Shown here: in pieces, positions 14,652 to 23,169 of the stretch
Position numbering within the stretch: the first letter of the stretch is position 1
Layout: every line of letters begins with the position of its first letter
DNA from: GCA-002722245 sp038154685
GTDB lineage: Bacteria > Bacteroidota > Bacteroidia > Flavobacteriales_C > GCA-002722245
Length of the DNA stretch: 64,000 nucleotides
Reading direction: 5' to 3'
Assembly (NCBI GenBank): GCA_038154685.1
Contig: JAYPYW010000009.1
Span: 1 to 64,000, forward strand
Program-made: the position numbers and the translations under genes
Notes under the pieces: generated by a model
Told to the model about the DNA's origin: nothing
The model's input: the letters and a program-made list of their open reading frames with translations, nothing else
The model's database searches: none

Positions 14652-16954
14652 TGGCAGAAAAGATTAGGATACTACTTGTTGAGGATGACATTGTAGATGC
14701 AAAAAACTTCGAAAGAGTATTGAACAGAATTAATGTTCAATACTCTTTTGAGCATTTAAACGATATTGATAAGGCGCTTGAGAGCCTTAAGGAAAGCGTT
14801 TACGATGTTATTTTTCTCGATTACCATTTACCAAAAGGTAATAGCTTGGATGTGCTTAATTATCTCAAAAAGATAAAGAGTAAAACACCGGTTATTATTG
14901 TTACTTCTTATGCAAATCCAAAGGTGGCTGTTGAGTTAATTCAGCAAGGTGCGATGGATTATATCCCTAAAAGTTTATTAAATGAAGCTGGTTTAGCGCA
15001 AACCATACGAGGTGCCTTAAGGGTAAAAGACCTGCAGGATAAAAGGGTTAAAACTGAAAATAGGCTAAGAAAAGTTGAAAATCGTTTGGGGACTATAATT
15101 TCAAACACGCCTGTTATTCTTTTTGTATTAGATCATAACGGTATTGTTCAGTTAGGTTTAGGTAAGTATTGGGATTCATTTAATCCTAAAAGTTATAGTT
15201 TGATTGGCGTTGGTTTTCAGGAGGCTTTTAGGAATTTCCCTCGATTGATTGAGTCTTTCGAGAAGTCTAACGAAGGTAGGATTGAGGTTTGTAAGGTAGA
15301 AATCAATGAGGTTGTTTTTGAGGTTACTTTTACACCAAGGTTGAATGCCGATGGCAGTATCCAAGAGGTTTTGGGCTTAGCTATGGATGTTACAGGGCAT
15401 GAAAAAGGAAAGCAATCTTTAACTAAGGCGAAGCAAATTGCAGAGAAAGCTTCTCAAATGAAGCAGGAATTTATTGCAAACATGTCTCACGAGATTCGAA
15501 CACCAATGAATGCAATTATTGGTTTCGCTAATTTATTGTCGGAGACCAAAATGGATCATCTTCAAACTGATTTTGTTGATTCTATCAAAACTTCGGGAGA
15601 AAACTTATTAGCGCTTGTTAACGATATTTTAGATTTCTCTAAGATTGAATCAGGTAAATTAATTGTTGAAAAAGAAGATTTTGAACCAAGAAAATTGGTG
15701 AAATCATTAATAGATGTTTTGGAGGTAAGGGCAGTTGAGCGCAAAAATAGCTTGTCTTTTTCAATCCAAAATAATATTCCAGAAACTCTAGTGGGTGATC
15801 CTAATAGGGTTTATCAAGTTTTAATGAATTTGGTGAACAATGCTATTAAATTCACCAAGGAAGGAAAGGTTGAATTAGAGATTGGTATCCAAAAGGAGGA
15901 GATTTCAAGGTTGGAGTTGTTCTTCCGGGTAAAGGATTCAGGTATTGGAATTCCTGAGAATAAGTTAGATGAGATTTTCGAGTCGTTTGTTCAGGTAGAA
16001 GGAGGAAGTAATCGTAAAACAGGAGGAACAGGATTAGGTTTAGCCATTGTTAAAAAGCTAATTAACCTCATGAATGGTTCTATTTCGGTAGAAAGTAAAG
16101 AAGGAGAGGGGGCAGTTTTTGAGGTGATTCTTCCATTTAATATTTCGTTTAAGAAATCCAGTGACAAAGCCAATAACAAAGAGCGCTTTAAAAGTATAAA
16201 GGGCAAAAGAATCCTTTTGGCAGAGGATAATGAAATGAATCAGAAGCTGGTCATCATGTATTTAACTAAATATGATGTTAAAATTGACTTAGCAGAAAAC
16301 GGTCATCAAGCTGTTAAAGCGGCTCAGGCTAATGATTATGACTTGATTTTAATGGATATCCAAATGCCAGAAATGGATGGTTTAGAAGCAACTAAGAAAA
16401 TCCGAGAGTTAGAGGAGGACAAGGCCAAATTGCCCATTATAGCTATGACAGCTCATGCTTTTAAAGAGGAGGTGGAGAATTGTTTTAAAGTAGGAATGAA
16501 TGCTCATATTTCTAAGCCAATTGAAAAAGAGGCGTTTTTAACATTGATTTCTAGTTTAGTGCATTCTGAATCTACAGATTTAAGTGATAGTAAGACAGTG
16601 GCTGTTAAGGATTTATCTGGATTGGTAGATTTAAGTTACCTAAGAGATATGTCGGATGGTAATGAAGAGTTCATTCAGGAGATGATAAAGATTTTTAAAG
16701 CAGATAGTCCAGTTTTAATTGAAAGAATGCAAAATTCATTCGATAAAAAAGATTGGCCAGCTTTGTCTAAAGTAGCGCATAAATTCAGGTCTCCCGCCGT
16801 AATGATGGGGATGAAGGATGTTGCTAAGATAGCTGAGAGGATAGAGTATTTTGATTACTCTGAGAATGATGGGTTAGATGATGTGTTGGATTGGATTCAT
16901 CAAATAGATCAACAAAGTAGTGCTGCTATTGATTATATTCAAAAGAATTTCTGA
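14651..16954 (+). CDS. Hybrid sensor histidine kinase: REC-PAS-HisKA-HATPase-REC-Hpt
   Basis: 767-residue cytoplasmic phosphorelay kinase with no transmembrane segment. Order: N-terminal receiver (Asp57 in FLDYHLP), PAS-like domain (about 145-250), HisKA with NMSHEIRTPMNAIIGF (His280), catalytic domain with N-box NLVNNAIKFT, G1 DSGIGIPENK and G2 GGTGLGLAIV, a second receiver (LMDIQMPEMDG, about residue 575), and a C-terminal Hpt domain with AHKFRSP (about residue 715). A receiver at the N-terminus means it takes input from another kinase as well as from the PAS domain. A perfect 15-bp inverted repeat lies within codons 21-33. Confidence 0.95.
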   Translation: MAEKIRILLVEDDIVDAKNFERVLNRINVQYSFEHLNDIDKALESLKESVYDVIFLDYHLPKGNSLDVLNYLKKIKSKTPVIIVTSYANPKVAVELIQQGAMDYIPKSLLNEAGLAQTIRGALRVKDLQDKRVKTENRLRKVENRLGTIISNTPVILFVLDHNGIVQLGLGKYWDSFNPKSYSLIGVGFQEAFRNFPRLIESFEKSNEGRIEVCKVEINEVVFEVTFTPRLNADGSIQEVLGLAMDVTGHEKGKQSLTKAKQIAEKASQMKQEFIANMSHEIRTPMNAIIGFANLLSETKMDHLQTDFVDSIKTSGENLLALVNDILDFSKIESGKLIVEKEDFEPRKLVKSLIDVLEVRAVERKNSLSFSIQNNIPETLVGDPNRVYQVLMNLVNNAIKFTKEGKVELEIGIQKEEISRLELFFRVKDSGIGIPENKLDEIFESFVQVEGGSNRKTGGTGLGLAIVKKLINLMNGSISVESKEGEGAVFEVILPFNISFKKSSDKANNKERFKSIKGKRILLAEDNEMNQKLVIMYLTKYDVKIDLAENGHQAVKAAQANDYDLILMDIQMPEMDGLEATKKIRELEEDKAKLPIIAMTAHAFKEEVENCFKVGMNAHISKPIEKEAFLTLISSLVHSESTDLSDSKTVAVKDLSGLVDLSYLRDMSDGNEEFIQEMIKIFKADSPVLIERMQNSFDKKDWPALSKVAHKFRSPAVMMGMKDVAKIAERIEYFDYSENDGLDDVLDWIHQIDQQSSAAIDYIQKNF
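14712..14748. repeat. Perfect 15-bp inverted repeat inside the kinase coding region
   Basis: AAAGAGTATTGAACA at 14712-14726 and its exact complement at 14734-14748, separated by GAATTAA. Flanking bases extend the stem by about three more pairs including a G-T. It lies 60 bases downstream of the kinase start codon and the complementary arm ends in TTTT. Confidence 0.85.
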
Positions 16955-17322
16955 TGGGGAAAAAGAAAGTTTTAATAGTTGAAGATGAGGCTTTAACACA
17001 AAAGTTTTTAGCTCAAATTATAGAGTCTTTGGGTTATGATGTAGATTCATGTGATAACGGTGAAGAAGCTATTGAGAAAATCCGGGATTTCGAACCTGAC
17101 GTGATTTTGTCGGATGTTTTAATGCCTGAGTTTTCTGGTTTACAGCTGCTTAATTATGTTCAAAAGAAAATATTGGCCAAAATTCCGATTCTTTTAATCT
17201 CTTCGCTAGATCCAAATGCCATGCAAGATATGGTAAAAGACATAGGCGCAGTTGGTTTTATCTCAAAGCCACCCCAAAAAGAAGAGTTAGCGAGCCTATT
17301 AAAAGAAGCTTTAAATCAATAA
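16954..17322 (+). CDS. Single-domain response regulator (last gene of phosphorelay operon)
   Basis: 122-residue receiver. Acidic pair in VEDEALTQ, phospho-acceptor Asp54 in ILSDVLMPEFSG, Ser-Ser switch in LLISSLDP and Lys in GFISKPPQKEE. It starts within the kinase stop (TGATG). It is CheY-like with no output domain, and is a plausible final acceptor or feedback target for the Hpt domain of the hybrid kinase. Confidence 0.93.
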   Translation: MGKKKVLIVEDEALTQKFLAQIIESLGYDVDSCDNGEEAIEKIRDFEPDVILSDVLMPEFSGLQLLNYVQKKILAKIPILLISSLDPNAMQDMVKDIGAVGFISKPPQKEELASLLKEALNQ

Positions 17323-17382
17323 TGTCTATTTAACGACAGCTAGTTTTCTTTTCATACCTTTAATTTGTAGAAAATTAAAATC

Positions 17383-18129
17383 ATGAAGAAACTCGCTTAC
17401 CTGCCATTTTTGTTCCTAGGAACAGTATTTCTAGTGTCATTCTCAACTTTGCCAAAAGCTAAAACTGTGGTAGTTGATGCGCCAAAAGTTTCTCATTCGG
17501 TTTTTAATACCCTTTTAAATAAAAATGTAACTACTTCTGGAGTGGTTAATTACGCAGGTTTTAAAGAGAATACGGAATTTGAAAATTACCTAAAAGCACT
17601 TTCTACAGCACAACCAAAGAATTCAAACTGGTCTAAAAATGAAAAGTTAGCCTACTGGATTAACGTTTATAACGCTTATACTATCAAGTTGATAAACACT
17701 AATTGGCCAGTTAAGTCTATTAAAGATATCAACGATCCATGGGGTCATAAGTTCTTCTCAATCGGTGGAGAAAAAACAAGTTTAAATGATGTTGAGCACG
17801 AAATCCTAAGAAAAATGGGTGAACCAAGGATTCACTTTGCAATTGTATGTGCTTCTTATTCTTGTCCCAAGCTTTTAAATGCAGCTTATACTGCGGATAA
17901 ATTAGAAAGTCAGTTAACTGCGCAAACAAAATCATTTCTAGCAGATACTAAAAGAAACAAGATTTCAGCTTCAAAAGGGGAGCTTTCAGAAATATTCAAT
18001 TGGTTTAAAAGCGATTTCACCGCAAATGGGACATTAATCGATTTCATTAACAAGTATTCAGCCACTAAACTGAATGCAAATGCTACAATTTCTCATTTAC
18101 CTTACAATTGGGATTTAAATAATAAGTAA
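17383..18129 (+). CDS. DUF547 domain protein, exported, arsenosugar operon
   Basis: 248-residue protein with a signal peptide or N-terminal anchor (MKKLAYLPFLFLGTVFLVSFSTLP) followed by a DUF547 domain: the segments NEKLAYWINVYNAYTIKLI, SLNDVEHEILR, PRIHFAIVCASYSCPKLLNAAYT and LSEIFNWFKSDF are characteristic. DUF547 proteins have a cysteine-containing fold of unknown reaction. Its stop codon overlaps the start of ArsS, and the following genes are joined in the same way, which ties it to arsenosugar synthesis by context only. Confidence 0.85.
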   Translation: MKKLAYLPFLFLGTVFLVSFSTLPKAKTVVVDAPKVSHSVFNTLLNKNVTTSGVVNYAGFKENTEFENYLKALSTAQPKNSNWSKNEKLAYWINVYNAYTIKLINTNWPVKSIKDINDPWGHKFFSIGGEKTSLNDVEHEILRKMGEPRIHFAIVCASYSCPKLLNAAYTADKLESQLTAQTKSFLADTKRNKISASKGELSEIFNWFKSDFTANGTLIDFINKYSATKLNANATISHLPYNWDLNNK

Positions 18130-19163
18130 TGGCTGAAGTAAAGACGCTGAAGAAGAGAGGGAGTATGCTTGCGCAAGCTCCAGTGCAGATTAAAAAATTA
18201 GCTGAGCCAATTACTGGTGTTGAGGCATTTTCTTCTAAAGTTGCTGGTGGGATTAAGCCGGCCGATTTAGAAATCCTTCAAATCAATTTAGGTTACATGT
18301 GTAACATGACCTGCGAGCATTGTCATGTAGATGCTGGGCCAGACCGTAAGGAAATCATGGAAAAGGAAGTATTAGAGGCTTGTTTGAAAGCTATTGATGC
18401 TTCTAATGTGAAAATGGTTGACCTTACTGGGGGAGCTCCTGAGATGAATCCTCATTTCAAGTGGTTTGTGGAAGAACTAACTAAAAGAAACGTCCAAACT
18501 ATTGTTAGAAGTAATTTAACGATTCTTGTTTCCAACAAAAAGTACAAAGAGTATCCAAACTTTTTTAAAGAGAATAAAGTCACTGTAATCGCTTCTTTAC
18601 CTTGTTATACTGAAGGTAACGTAGATAAACAGAGAGGAGATGGGGCTTTTAATAAATCTATTGAGGCTTTATTGGTTTTAAATGAGTTAGGCTATGGGAA
18701 AGAAGGAACTGGTTTAGAATTGAACTTAGTTTATAACTCAGGGGGACCAGGTTTACCGCCGCCTCAAGCTGCTTTAGAGCAGGATTATAAAAGAGAGTTA
18801 AAAGAAAACTTCAACTTGGAGTTTAATAGCTTATATACGATTACCAACCTTCCAATTAGTCGATTCCTTGATTATTTATTAGCAGCTGGAAGGTATGAAG
18901 AGTATATGCTAAAGTTACACGAAGCTTATAATCCAGCTACTGTGCATGGTGTAATGTGTACCAATACTTTATCGGTTGATTGGGAAGGTAACTTGTACGA
19001 TTGTGACTTTAATCAGATGCTAAGATTAAAAGTAGCAGGCTCGGTAGGTAATATAAAAGACTTTGATTTAGTGGAGCTTTCTAAAAGAAAGGTTGTGTTG
19101 GGGAATCATTGTTATGGATGTACTGCAGGAGCAGGATCAAGTTGTCAAGGAGCGCTTAACTAA
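18129..19163 (+). CDS. arsS: Arsenosugar biosynthesis radical SAM protein ArsS
   Basis: 344-residue radical SAM enzyme. The [4Fe-4S] motif is CNMTCEHC (C58, C62, C65), followed by VDLTGGAPEMNP. The C-terminal DUF3641-type region has more cysteines: MCTNTLSVDWEGNLYDCDFNQML and the terminal HCYGCTAGAGSSCQGALN. In cyanobacteria ArsS acts after ArsM and attaches an adenosyl-derived ribose to dimethylarsenic. The presence of ArsM two genes downstream in the same overlapping operon makes this assignment firm. Many homologues are selenoproteins; here no internal TGA is needed. Confidence 0.93.
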   Translation: MAEVKTLKKRGSMLAQAPVQIKKLAEPITGVEAFSSKVAGGIKPADLEILQINLGYMCNMTCEHCHVDAGPDRKEIMEKEVLEACLKAIDASNVKMVDLTGGAPEMNPHFKWFVEELTKRNVQTIVRSNLTILVSNKKYKEYPNFFKENKVTVIASLPCYTEGNVDKQRGDGAFNKSIEALLVLNELGYGKEGTGLELNLVYNSGGPGLPPPQAALEQDYKRELKENFNLEFNSLYTITNLPISRFLDYLLAAGRYEEYMLKLHEAYNPATVHGVMCTNTLSVDWEGNLYDCDFNQMLRLKVAGSVGNIKDFDLVELSKRKVVLGNHCYGCTAGAGSSCQGALN

Positions 19164-19744
19164 TGAAGGAAGCATTAATCGTTTTCGTTAAAAATCCAGA
19201 AAGAGGAAAAGTTAAAACTCGTTTAGCTGCTGATGTTGGAGAAGAGAAGGCTTTAGAGGTTTATTATGACTTGTTGGAGTTTTCAAAATCTTTAATTTAT
19301 TCAGAATTAAAAGCTTATGTTTTTCATTCTCCAGTTTTACTTCAAGGTTTGTTTTGGGGTGGGGCTGAGAATAGATTACAGGCTGAAGGAGATTTAGGTG
19401 TGAAAATGAGTACTGCAATAAATGAGGTGCTTAACGATGGAAATGATAAAGTTTGTGTGATTGGGAGCGATTGTTTTGAAATCACTCAGGAACATATAAA
19501 AGAGGCTTTTAAAGCCTTAGATAAAAACGATTTGGTTTTCGGACCAGCAAAAGATGGAGGTTATTACCTTGTGGGGATGACTAAATTGCAAAACGCAATT
19601 TTTGAAGAAATGCCTTGGAGCCAGTCTGATTTATTGCAGACTACCCTGACAAAGGCAAAAAACTTAAATTTGAATTACGAATTATTGGAAGAGTTAAGTG
19701 ACGTTGATTATGTGACAGATCTTCCAAAAGACTATAAATTATAA
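19163..19744 (+). CDS. Arsenosugar-associated glycosyltransferase-like protein (DUF2064 / TIGR04282)
   Basis: 193-residue member of the DUF2064 group, distant relatives of nucleotidyl/glycosyl transferases with a Rossmann-like fold. The N-terminal motif is ALIVFVKNPERGKVKTRLA, then the metal-binding segment CVIGSDCFEIT and GPAKDGGYYLVGM. In this operon it is the likely enzyme that modifies the ribose or adds the aglycone of an arsenosugar, an inference from family naming and from its position between ArsS and ArsM. It overlaps both neighbours by one base. Confidence 0.88.
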   Translation: MKEALIVFVKNPERGKVKTRLAADVGEEKALEVYYDLLEFSKSLIYSELKAYVFHSPVLLQGLFWGGAENRLQAEGDLGVKMSTAINEVLNDGNDKVCVIGSDCFEITQEHIKEAFKALDKNDLVFGPAKDGGYYLVGMTKLQNAIFEEMPWSQSDLLQTTLTKAKNLNLNYELLEELSDVDYVTDLPKDYKL

Positions 19745-20712
19745 TGGATACTTATTTAGAAACCACCAAAGACGTATACAAGGAAGCAGCTTTAACTCCT
19801 GATGTTGGACTATGTTGTACAACTACGCCAGTTTGGCAATTACCAGGGTTAAGCATTCCTAAAAAGATGTTGGAAATGAACTACGGTTGCGGAAGCACCG
19901 TAAATCCTATGGATTTAGTGAATGATCCAACTATCCTATACGTTGGAGTTGGAGGAGGGATGGAGCTATTACAGTTCTCATATTTCTCTCGCCGAAAGGG
20001 TGGTGTCATCGGATTAGATGTAGTTGATGAAATGATTGATGCTTGTAACGAAAACATGATTCAAGCCGAAGAGGAGAATGAGTGGTTCGATAAATCTTTC
20101 ATTGATGTTCGTAAGGGAGATGCCCTTAATTTACCTATAGAAGACAATTCGGTAGACGTAGCAGCACAGAACTGTTTATTCAATATATTTTCTCACGAAG
20201 ACCTTAAAAAGGCCTTAGAAGAGATGTATAGAGTGCTTAAACCACACGGAAGGTTAGTGTTAAGTGATCCTATTGCTGAGAAAATGCCAGAGAACTTAAA
20301 GCAAGACGAAAGATTAAGAGCGCTTTGTTTATCGGGTTCTTTACCGTTAAAAGATTACATCAAAATGATTACTGATGTTGGTTTTGGTACAGTTGAAATC
20401 AGAGCCAAGCGTCCTTACAGAATATTAGATCCAGAAAACTATGATACAGATGAATTGATCTTCATCGAAAGTGTTGAAGTTTGCGCCATCAAAGATCCAA
20501 TGCCAGAGGATGGTCCTTGCGTTTTCACTGGGAAGTCGGCAATTTACTACGGTTCGGAAGAATACTTCGATGATGGAAAAGGGCATACTTTATTACAAAA
20601 CCAACCATTAGCAGTCTGCGACAAAACTGCAGGAGCGCTAGGTGATTTAGGTAAAAAAGATATTTACATTTCGGATTCCACGTACTTCTACGATGGAGGA
20701 GGGTGTTGTTAG
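19744..20712 (+). CDS. arsM: Arsenosugar biosynthesis arsenite methyltransferase ArsM
   Basis: 322-residue SAM-dependent methyltransferase. The SAM-binding loop is ILYVGVGGGMELLQF, followed by VIGLDVVDEMIDAC and the acidic GDALNLPIEDNSVDVA motif. Conserved cysteines for As(III) binding are seen in GLCCTTT (23, 24), AQNCLFNIF and ALCLSGSLP, plus a terminal GGGCC. The N-terminal TPVWQLPGLSIPKKM and the long C-terminal part set it apart from simple ArsM detoxification enzymes and match the arsenosugar-pathway type. Last gene of the four-gene operon; a terminator lies 33 bases after the stop. Confidence 0.92.
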   Translation: MDTYLETTKDVYKEAALTPDVGLCCTTTPVWQLPGLSIPKKMLEMNYGCGSTVNPMDLVNDPTILYVGVGGGMELLQFSYFSRRKGGVIGLDVVDEMIDACNENMIQAEEENEWFDKSFIDVRKGDALNLPIEDNSVDVAAQNCLFNIFSHEDLKKALEEMYRVLKPHGRLVLSDPIAEKMPENLKQDERLRALCLSGSLPLKDYIKMITDVGFGTVEIRAKRPYRILDPENYDTDELIFIESVEVCAIKDPMPEDGPCVFTGKSAIYYGSEEYFDDGKGHTLLQNQPLAVCDKTAGALGDLGKKDIYISDSTYFYDGGGCC

Positions 20713-20714
20713 TA

Positions 20715-20876
20715 CGCCCACGGATCTCACAGATTTTTACAGATAAAAAGGTCGTCATTTTGACGACCTTTTTTTATGCCCTTCTGGATGACGTAATTAC
20801 TTAGTTTAGTTCTTGTAGGAAGATACGAGTACTAATAACAAATCATAATCCCCGAGATCCGCGAGATCCGCGGGCG
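20715..20876. repeat. MITE-like element with CGCCC(A/G)CGGATCTC inverted ends
   Basis: Left end CGCCCACGGATCTCAC (20715-20730), right end complementary to CGCCCGCGGATCTCGC (20861-20876), 14 of 16 matching. The element spans 162 bases and contains the ArsM terminator. Similar 'GATCTCACAGAT' or 'GATCTCGCAGAT' strings occur at 41980-42006 and 48800-48825. Confidence 0.55.
20745..20774 (+). terminator. Intrinsic terminator after arsM
   Basis: Stem AAAAAGGTCGTCA with TGACGACCTTTTT, three-base loop, T-run after it. Confidence 0.9.
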
Positions 20877-20955
20877 CCAACAACAAGTCAACTGCCTGTT
20901 CATAAATTCCCTCTATACACCCTAATTACCCCTAGGATTTCATTCTATGGTGCCT

Positions 20956-20963
20956 TATATTTG
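20956..20963 (+). promoter_or_regulatory. Minus-7 box for bioB
   Basis: TATATTTG matches TAnnTTTG and lies 20 bases before the bioB ATG. No good TTTG is seen at the expected minus-33 position. Confidence 0.5.
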
Positions 20964-20983
20964 CTGCACCAAAAAAGATCTTT

Positions 20984-22042
20984 ATGGAAATTCGTCACGA
21001 TTGGAAATATGAGGAGGTGAGCGCACTTTACGATATGCCTTTGTTAGATTTAGTTTACAAGGCTGCTGGGGTTCACAGACAATTTCACGATTCAAAACAA
21101 GTTCAGATTTCATCATTAGTTTCAGTAAAAACTGGAGGATGTCCCGAAGATTGTTCATACTGTCCGCAAGCTGCTAGATATACAACTGATGTTGATGCTC
21201 ATAAATTGATGGATCCACAGGATGTGATCGATCAAGCAAAGAAAGCTAAAGATGGAGGAGCTTCCAGAATGTGTTTAGGAGCTGCTTGGAGAGAAGTTAG
21301 AGATAACCGTGATTTCGATAACGTATTAGAAATGGTTAGAGGAATCAACGAGATGGATATGGAGGTTTGTTGTACGTTAGGAATGCTTAACGATGAACAA
21401 GCTCAAAGGTTAAAGGATGCTGGGCTTTATGCCTACAACCATAATATTGATACTTCAGAGGAAAAGTACGAGGATATTATTTCAACTAGAACATTTGAAG
21501 ATAGATTAGATACACACAAGTCTGTTAGAAAGGCTGGTGTTACTTTATGTTCTGGAGGAATCATTGGGTTAGGAGAAGAGAAGAAGGATAGAATCAACAT
21601 GTTAATCACGCTAGCTAATTACGAGAAGCACCCTGAGTCGGTGCCGATTAACACTTTAGTTCCTGTTGAAGGAACTCCTTTACAGGACAATGAAAAAGTT
21701 CCATCATGGGATTTAATCAAAATGGTTTCTATTGCTAGAATCATGATGCCTGAGAGTGCTGTTAGACTTTCAGCTGGTAGGTTAGAATTATCTGATGAGG
21801 CTCAAGCAATGTGTTTCATGGCTGGTGCTAATTCAATCTTTGCAGGTGAGACTTTATTAACGACTGATAACCCAGAGTTTCAGGCTGATAAAATCTTATT
21901 TAAAAACTTAGGTTTAAATCCTAAGGCTCCGTTTGCTGATGGTGAGCAACCTGTTGTAAATGAGCGTTACAAGGAAGGTTCAGCTAAAGCAAAGATGGAA
22001 GCTAAAGTGAAGGCTTGGAAAGAAGAAATGGCTGCTAAATAA
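20984..22042 (+). CDS. bioB: Biotin synthase
   Basis: 352-residue radical SAM enzyme that inserts sulfur into dethiobiotin. The [4Fe-4S] motif is CPEDCSYC (C53, C57, C60), followed by the family hallmarks MCLGAAWREVRDNRDFD, NHNIDTSEEKY, CSGGIIGLGEEKKDR and GANSIFAGETLLTTDNP. Length and order are ordinary for BioB. It starts a biotin operon with bioF 17 bases downstream. The C-terminus is lysine-rich (AKAKMEAKVKAWKEEM). Confidence 0.98.
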   Translation: MEIRHDWKYEEVSALYDMPLLDLVYKAAGVHRQFHDSKQVQISSLVSVKTGGCPEDCSYCPQAARYTTDVDAHKLMDPQDVIDQAKKAKDGGASRMCLGAAWREVRDNRDFDNVLEMVRGINEMDMEVCCTLGMLNDEQAQRLKDAGLYAYNHNIDTSEEKYEDIISTRTFEDRLDTHKSVRKAGVTLCSGGIIGLGEEKKDRINMLITLANYEKHPESVPINTLVPVEGTPLQDNEKVPSWDLIKMVSIARIMMPESAVRLSAGRLELSDEAQAMCFMAGANSIFAGETLLTTDNPEFQADKILFKNLGLNPKAPFADGEQPVVNERYKEGSAKAKMEAKVKAWKEEMAAK

Positions 22043-22059
22043 TTAAGCAGTTTTTAGAT

Positions 22060-23169
22060 ATGGAATTTAAGAAACAAAAGCATTTGTTGACTCAACGAGA
22101 GGAAGCAAATGCTTTTCGTTTTTTAAGACAATCTGAAGGCCTGATTGACTTCTGTTCGAACGATTATTTAGGTCTGGCCCTTAAAGGTGAAGAATTCCAA
22201 GGAAAGCAAATAAAAGGAAGTGGAGGTTCCAGACTGTTGGCTGGTAATTACCCTGAAATTGAAGAGTTTGAAAACTTCTTAGCAAAGTTTCATCAATCTG
22301 AATCAGCTTTACTATTTAACTCCGGTTATAACGCTAATGTAGGGTTCTTCTCGGCAGTTCCTCAAAAAGGAGATACCATCTTTTACGATGAGTTGATACA
22401 TGCATCGATTAAAGACGGTATGCGACTTTCGTTTGCTAAATCATATTCTTTCAAGCACAATGATGTGCACGACCTTAAAAACAAGCTTAAAAGGGCTGAG
22501 GGTGATATTTATATAGTTGTGGAGAGTGTTTATTCAATGGATGGCGATTCTGCTCCATTGGTTGAATTAGCAGCTCTTTGTGAAGAGGAAGGGTTGTGCT
22601 TAATAGTGGATGAAGCCCACGGAGTAGGTGTTTTTGGTGATAACGGAGAAGGTTTAGTACAGGCTTTAGGTTTGGAAGAAGCGGTTCCTGTGCGAATAGT
22701 AACCTTCGGAAAAGCTATTGGTGCTCATGGGGCAGCAGTAATATCTAATCAATTAATCAAAGATTTCCTCATAAATTTCTGTCGAAGTTTTATTTACACA
22801 ACAGCATTACCACCCCATGCAATTCAATCATTACAAAGCAGCTATGCTGCTCTAAAAAAGGAAAGTCTTATTGAGGAACTTGCTAAAAAAATAAAGTTAT
22901 TTAAATCTCAATTCTCCGATCTCGATTCTCAATTCTTAATATCAAGTAATTCTTCAATTCAGTGTGTTTTGTTTTCTGGAAATAAATTAGTTAAAAGTAT
23001 TTCTAAAGAATTGGTTAGTGCTGGTTTTGATGTTCGGCCAGTAATGAGTCCAACTGTTAAAAAAGGAGAGGAGCGCATCCGAATTTGTTTACACGTTTTC
23101 AACTCCGATGAGGATATAATCAATCTTGCAAATGCAATTAAAACTCAAATCGCTAAAGCAAGAAATTAA
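22060..23169 (+). CDS. bioF: 8-amino-7-oxononanoate synthase (BioF)
   Basis: 369-residue PLP-dependent alpha-oxoamine synthase that condenses pimeloyl thioester and alanine. PLP lysine is K218 in VTFGKAIGAHGAA, cofactor contacts DEAHGVGVFG (D184, H187), and substrate-side motif FCSNDYLGLA near the N-terminus. It follows bioB on the same strand. Other biotin genes (bioA, bioD, bioC) are not in this window. Its end overlaps the start of the MATE exporter gene. Confidence 0.93.
   Translation: MEFKKQKHLLTQREEANAFRFLRQSEGLIDFCSNDYLGLALKGEEFQGKQIKGSGGSRLLAGNYPEIEEFENFLAKFHQSESALLFNSGYNANVGFFSAVPQKGDTIFYDELIHASIKDGMRLSFAKSYSFKHNDVHDLKNKLKRAEGDIYIVVESVYSMDGDSAPLVELAALCEEEGLCLIVDEAHGVGVFGDNGEGLVQALGLEEAVPVRIVTFGKAIGAHGAAVISNQLIKDFLINFCRSFIYTTALPPHAIQSLQSSYAALKKESLIEELAKKIKLFKSQFSDLDSQFLISSNSSIQCVLFSGNKLVKSISKELVSAGFDVRPVMSPTVKKGEERIRICLHVFNSDEDIINLANAIKTQIAKARN

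Noticed and set aside
23126..23131. TTG start for the MATE gene two codons before ATG
   Set aside because: ATG at 23132 keeps the usual N-terminus and there is no reason to prefer TTG.
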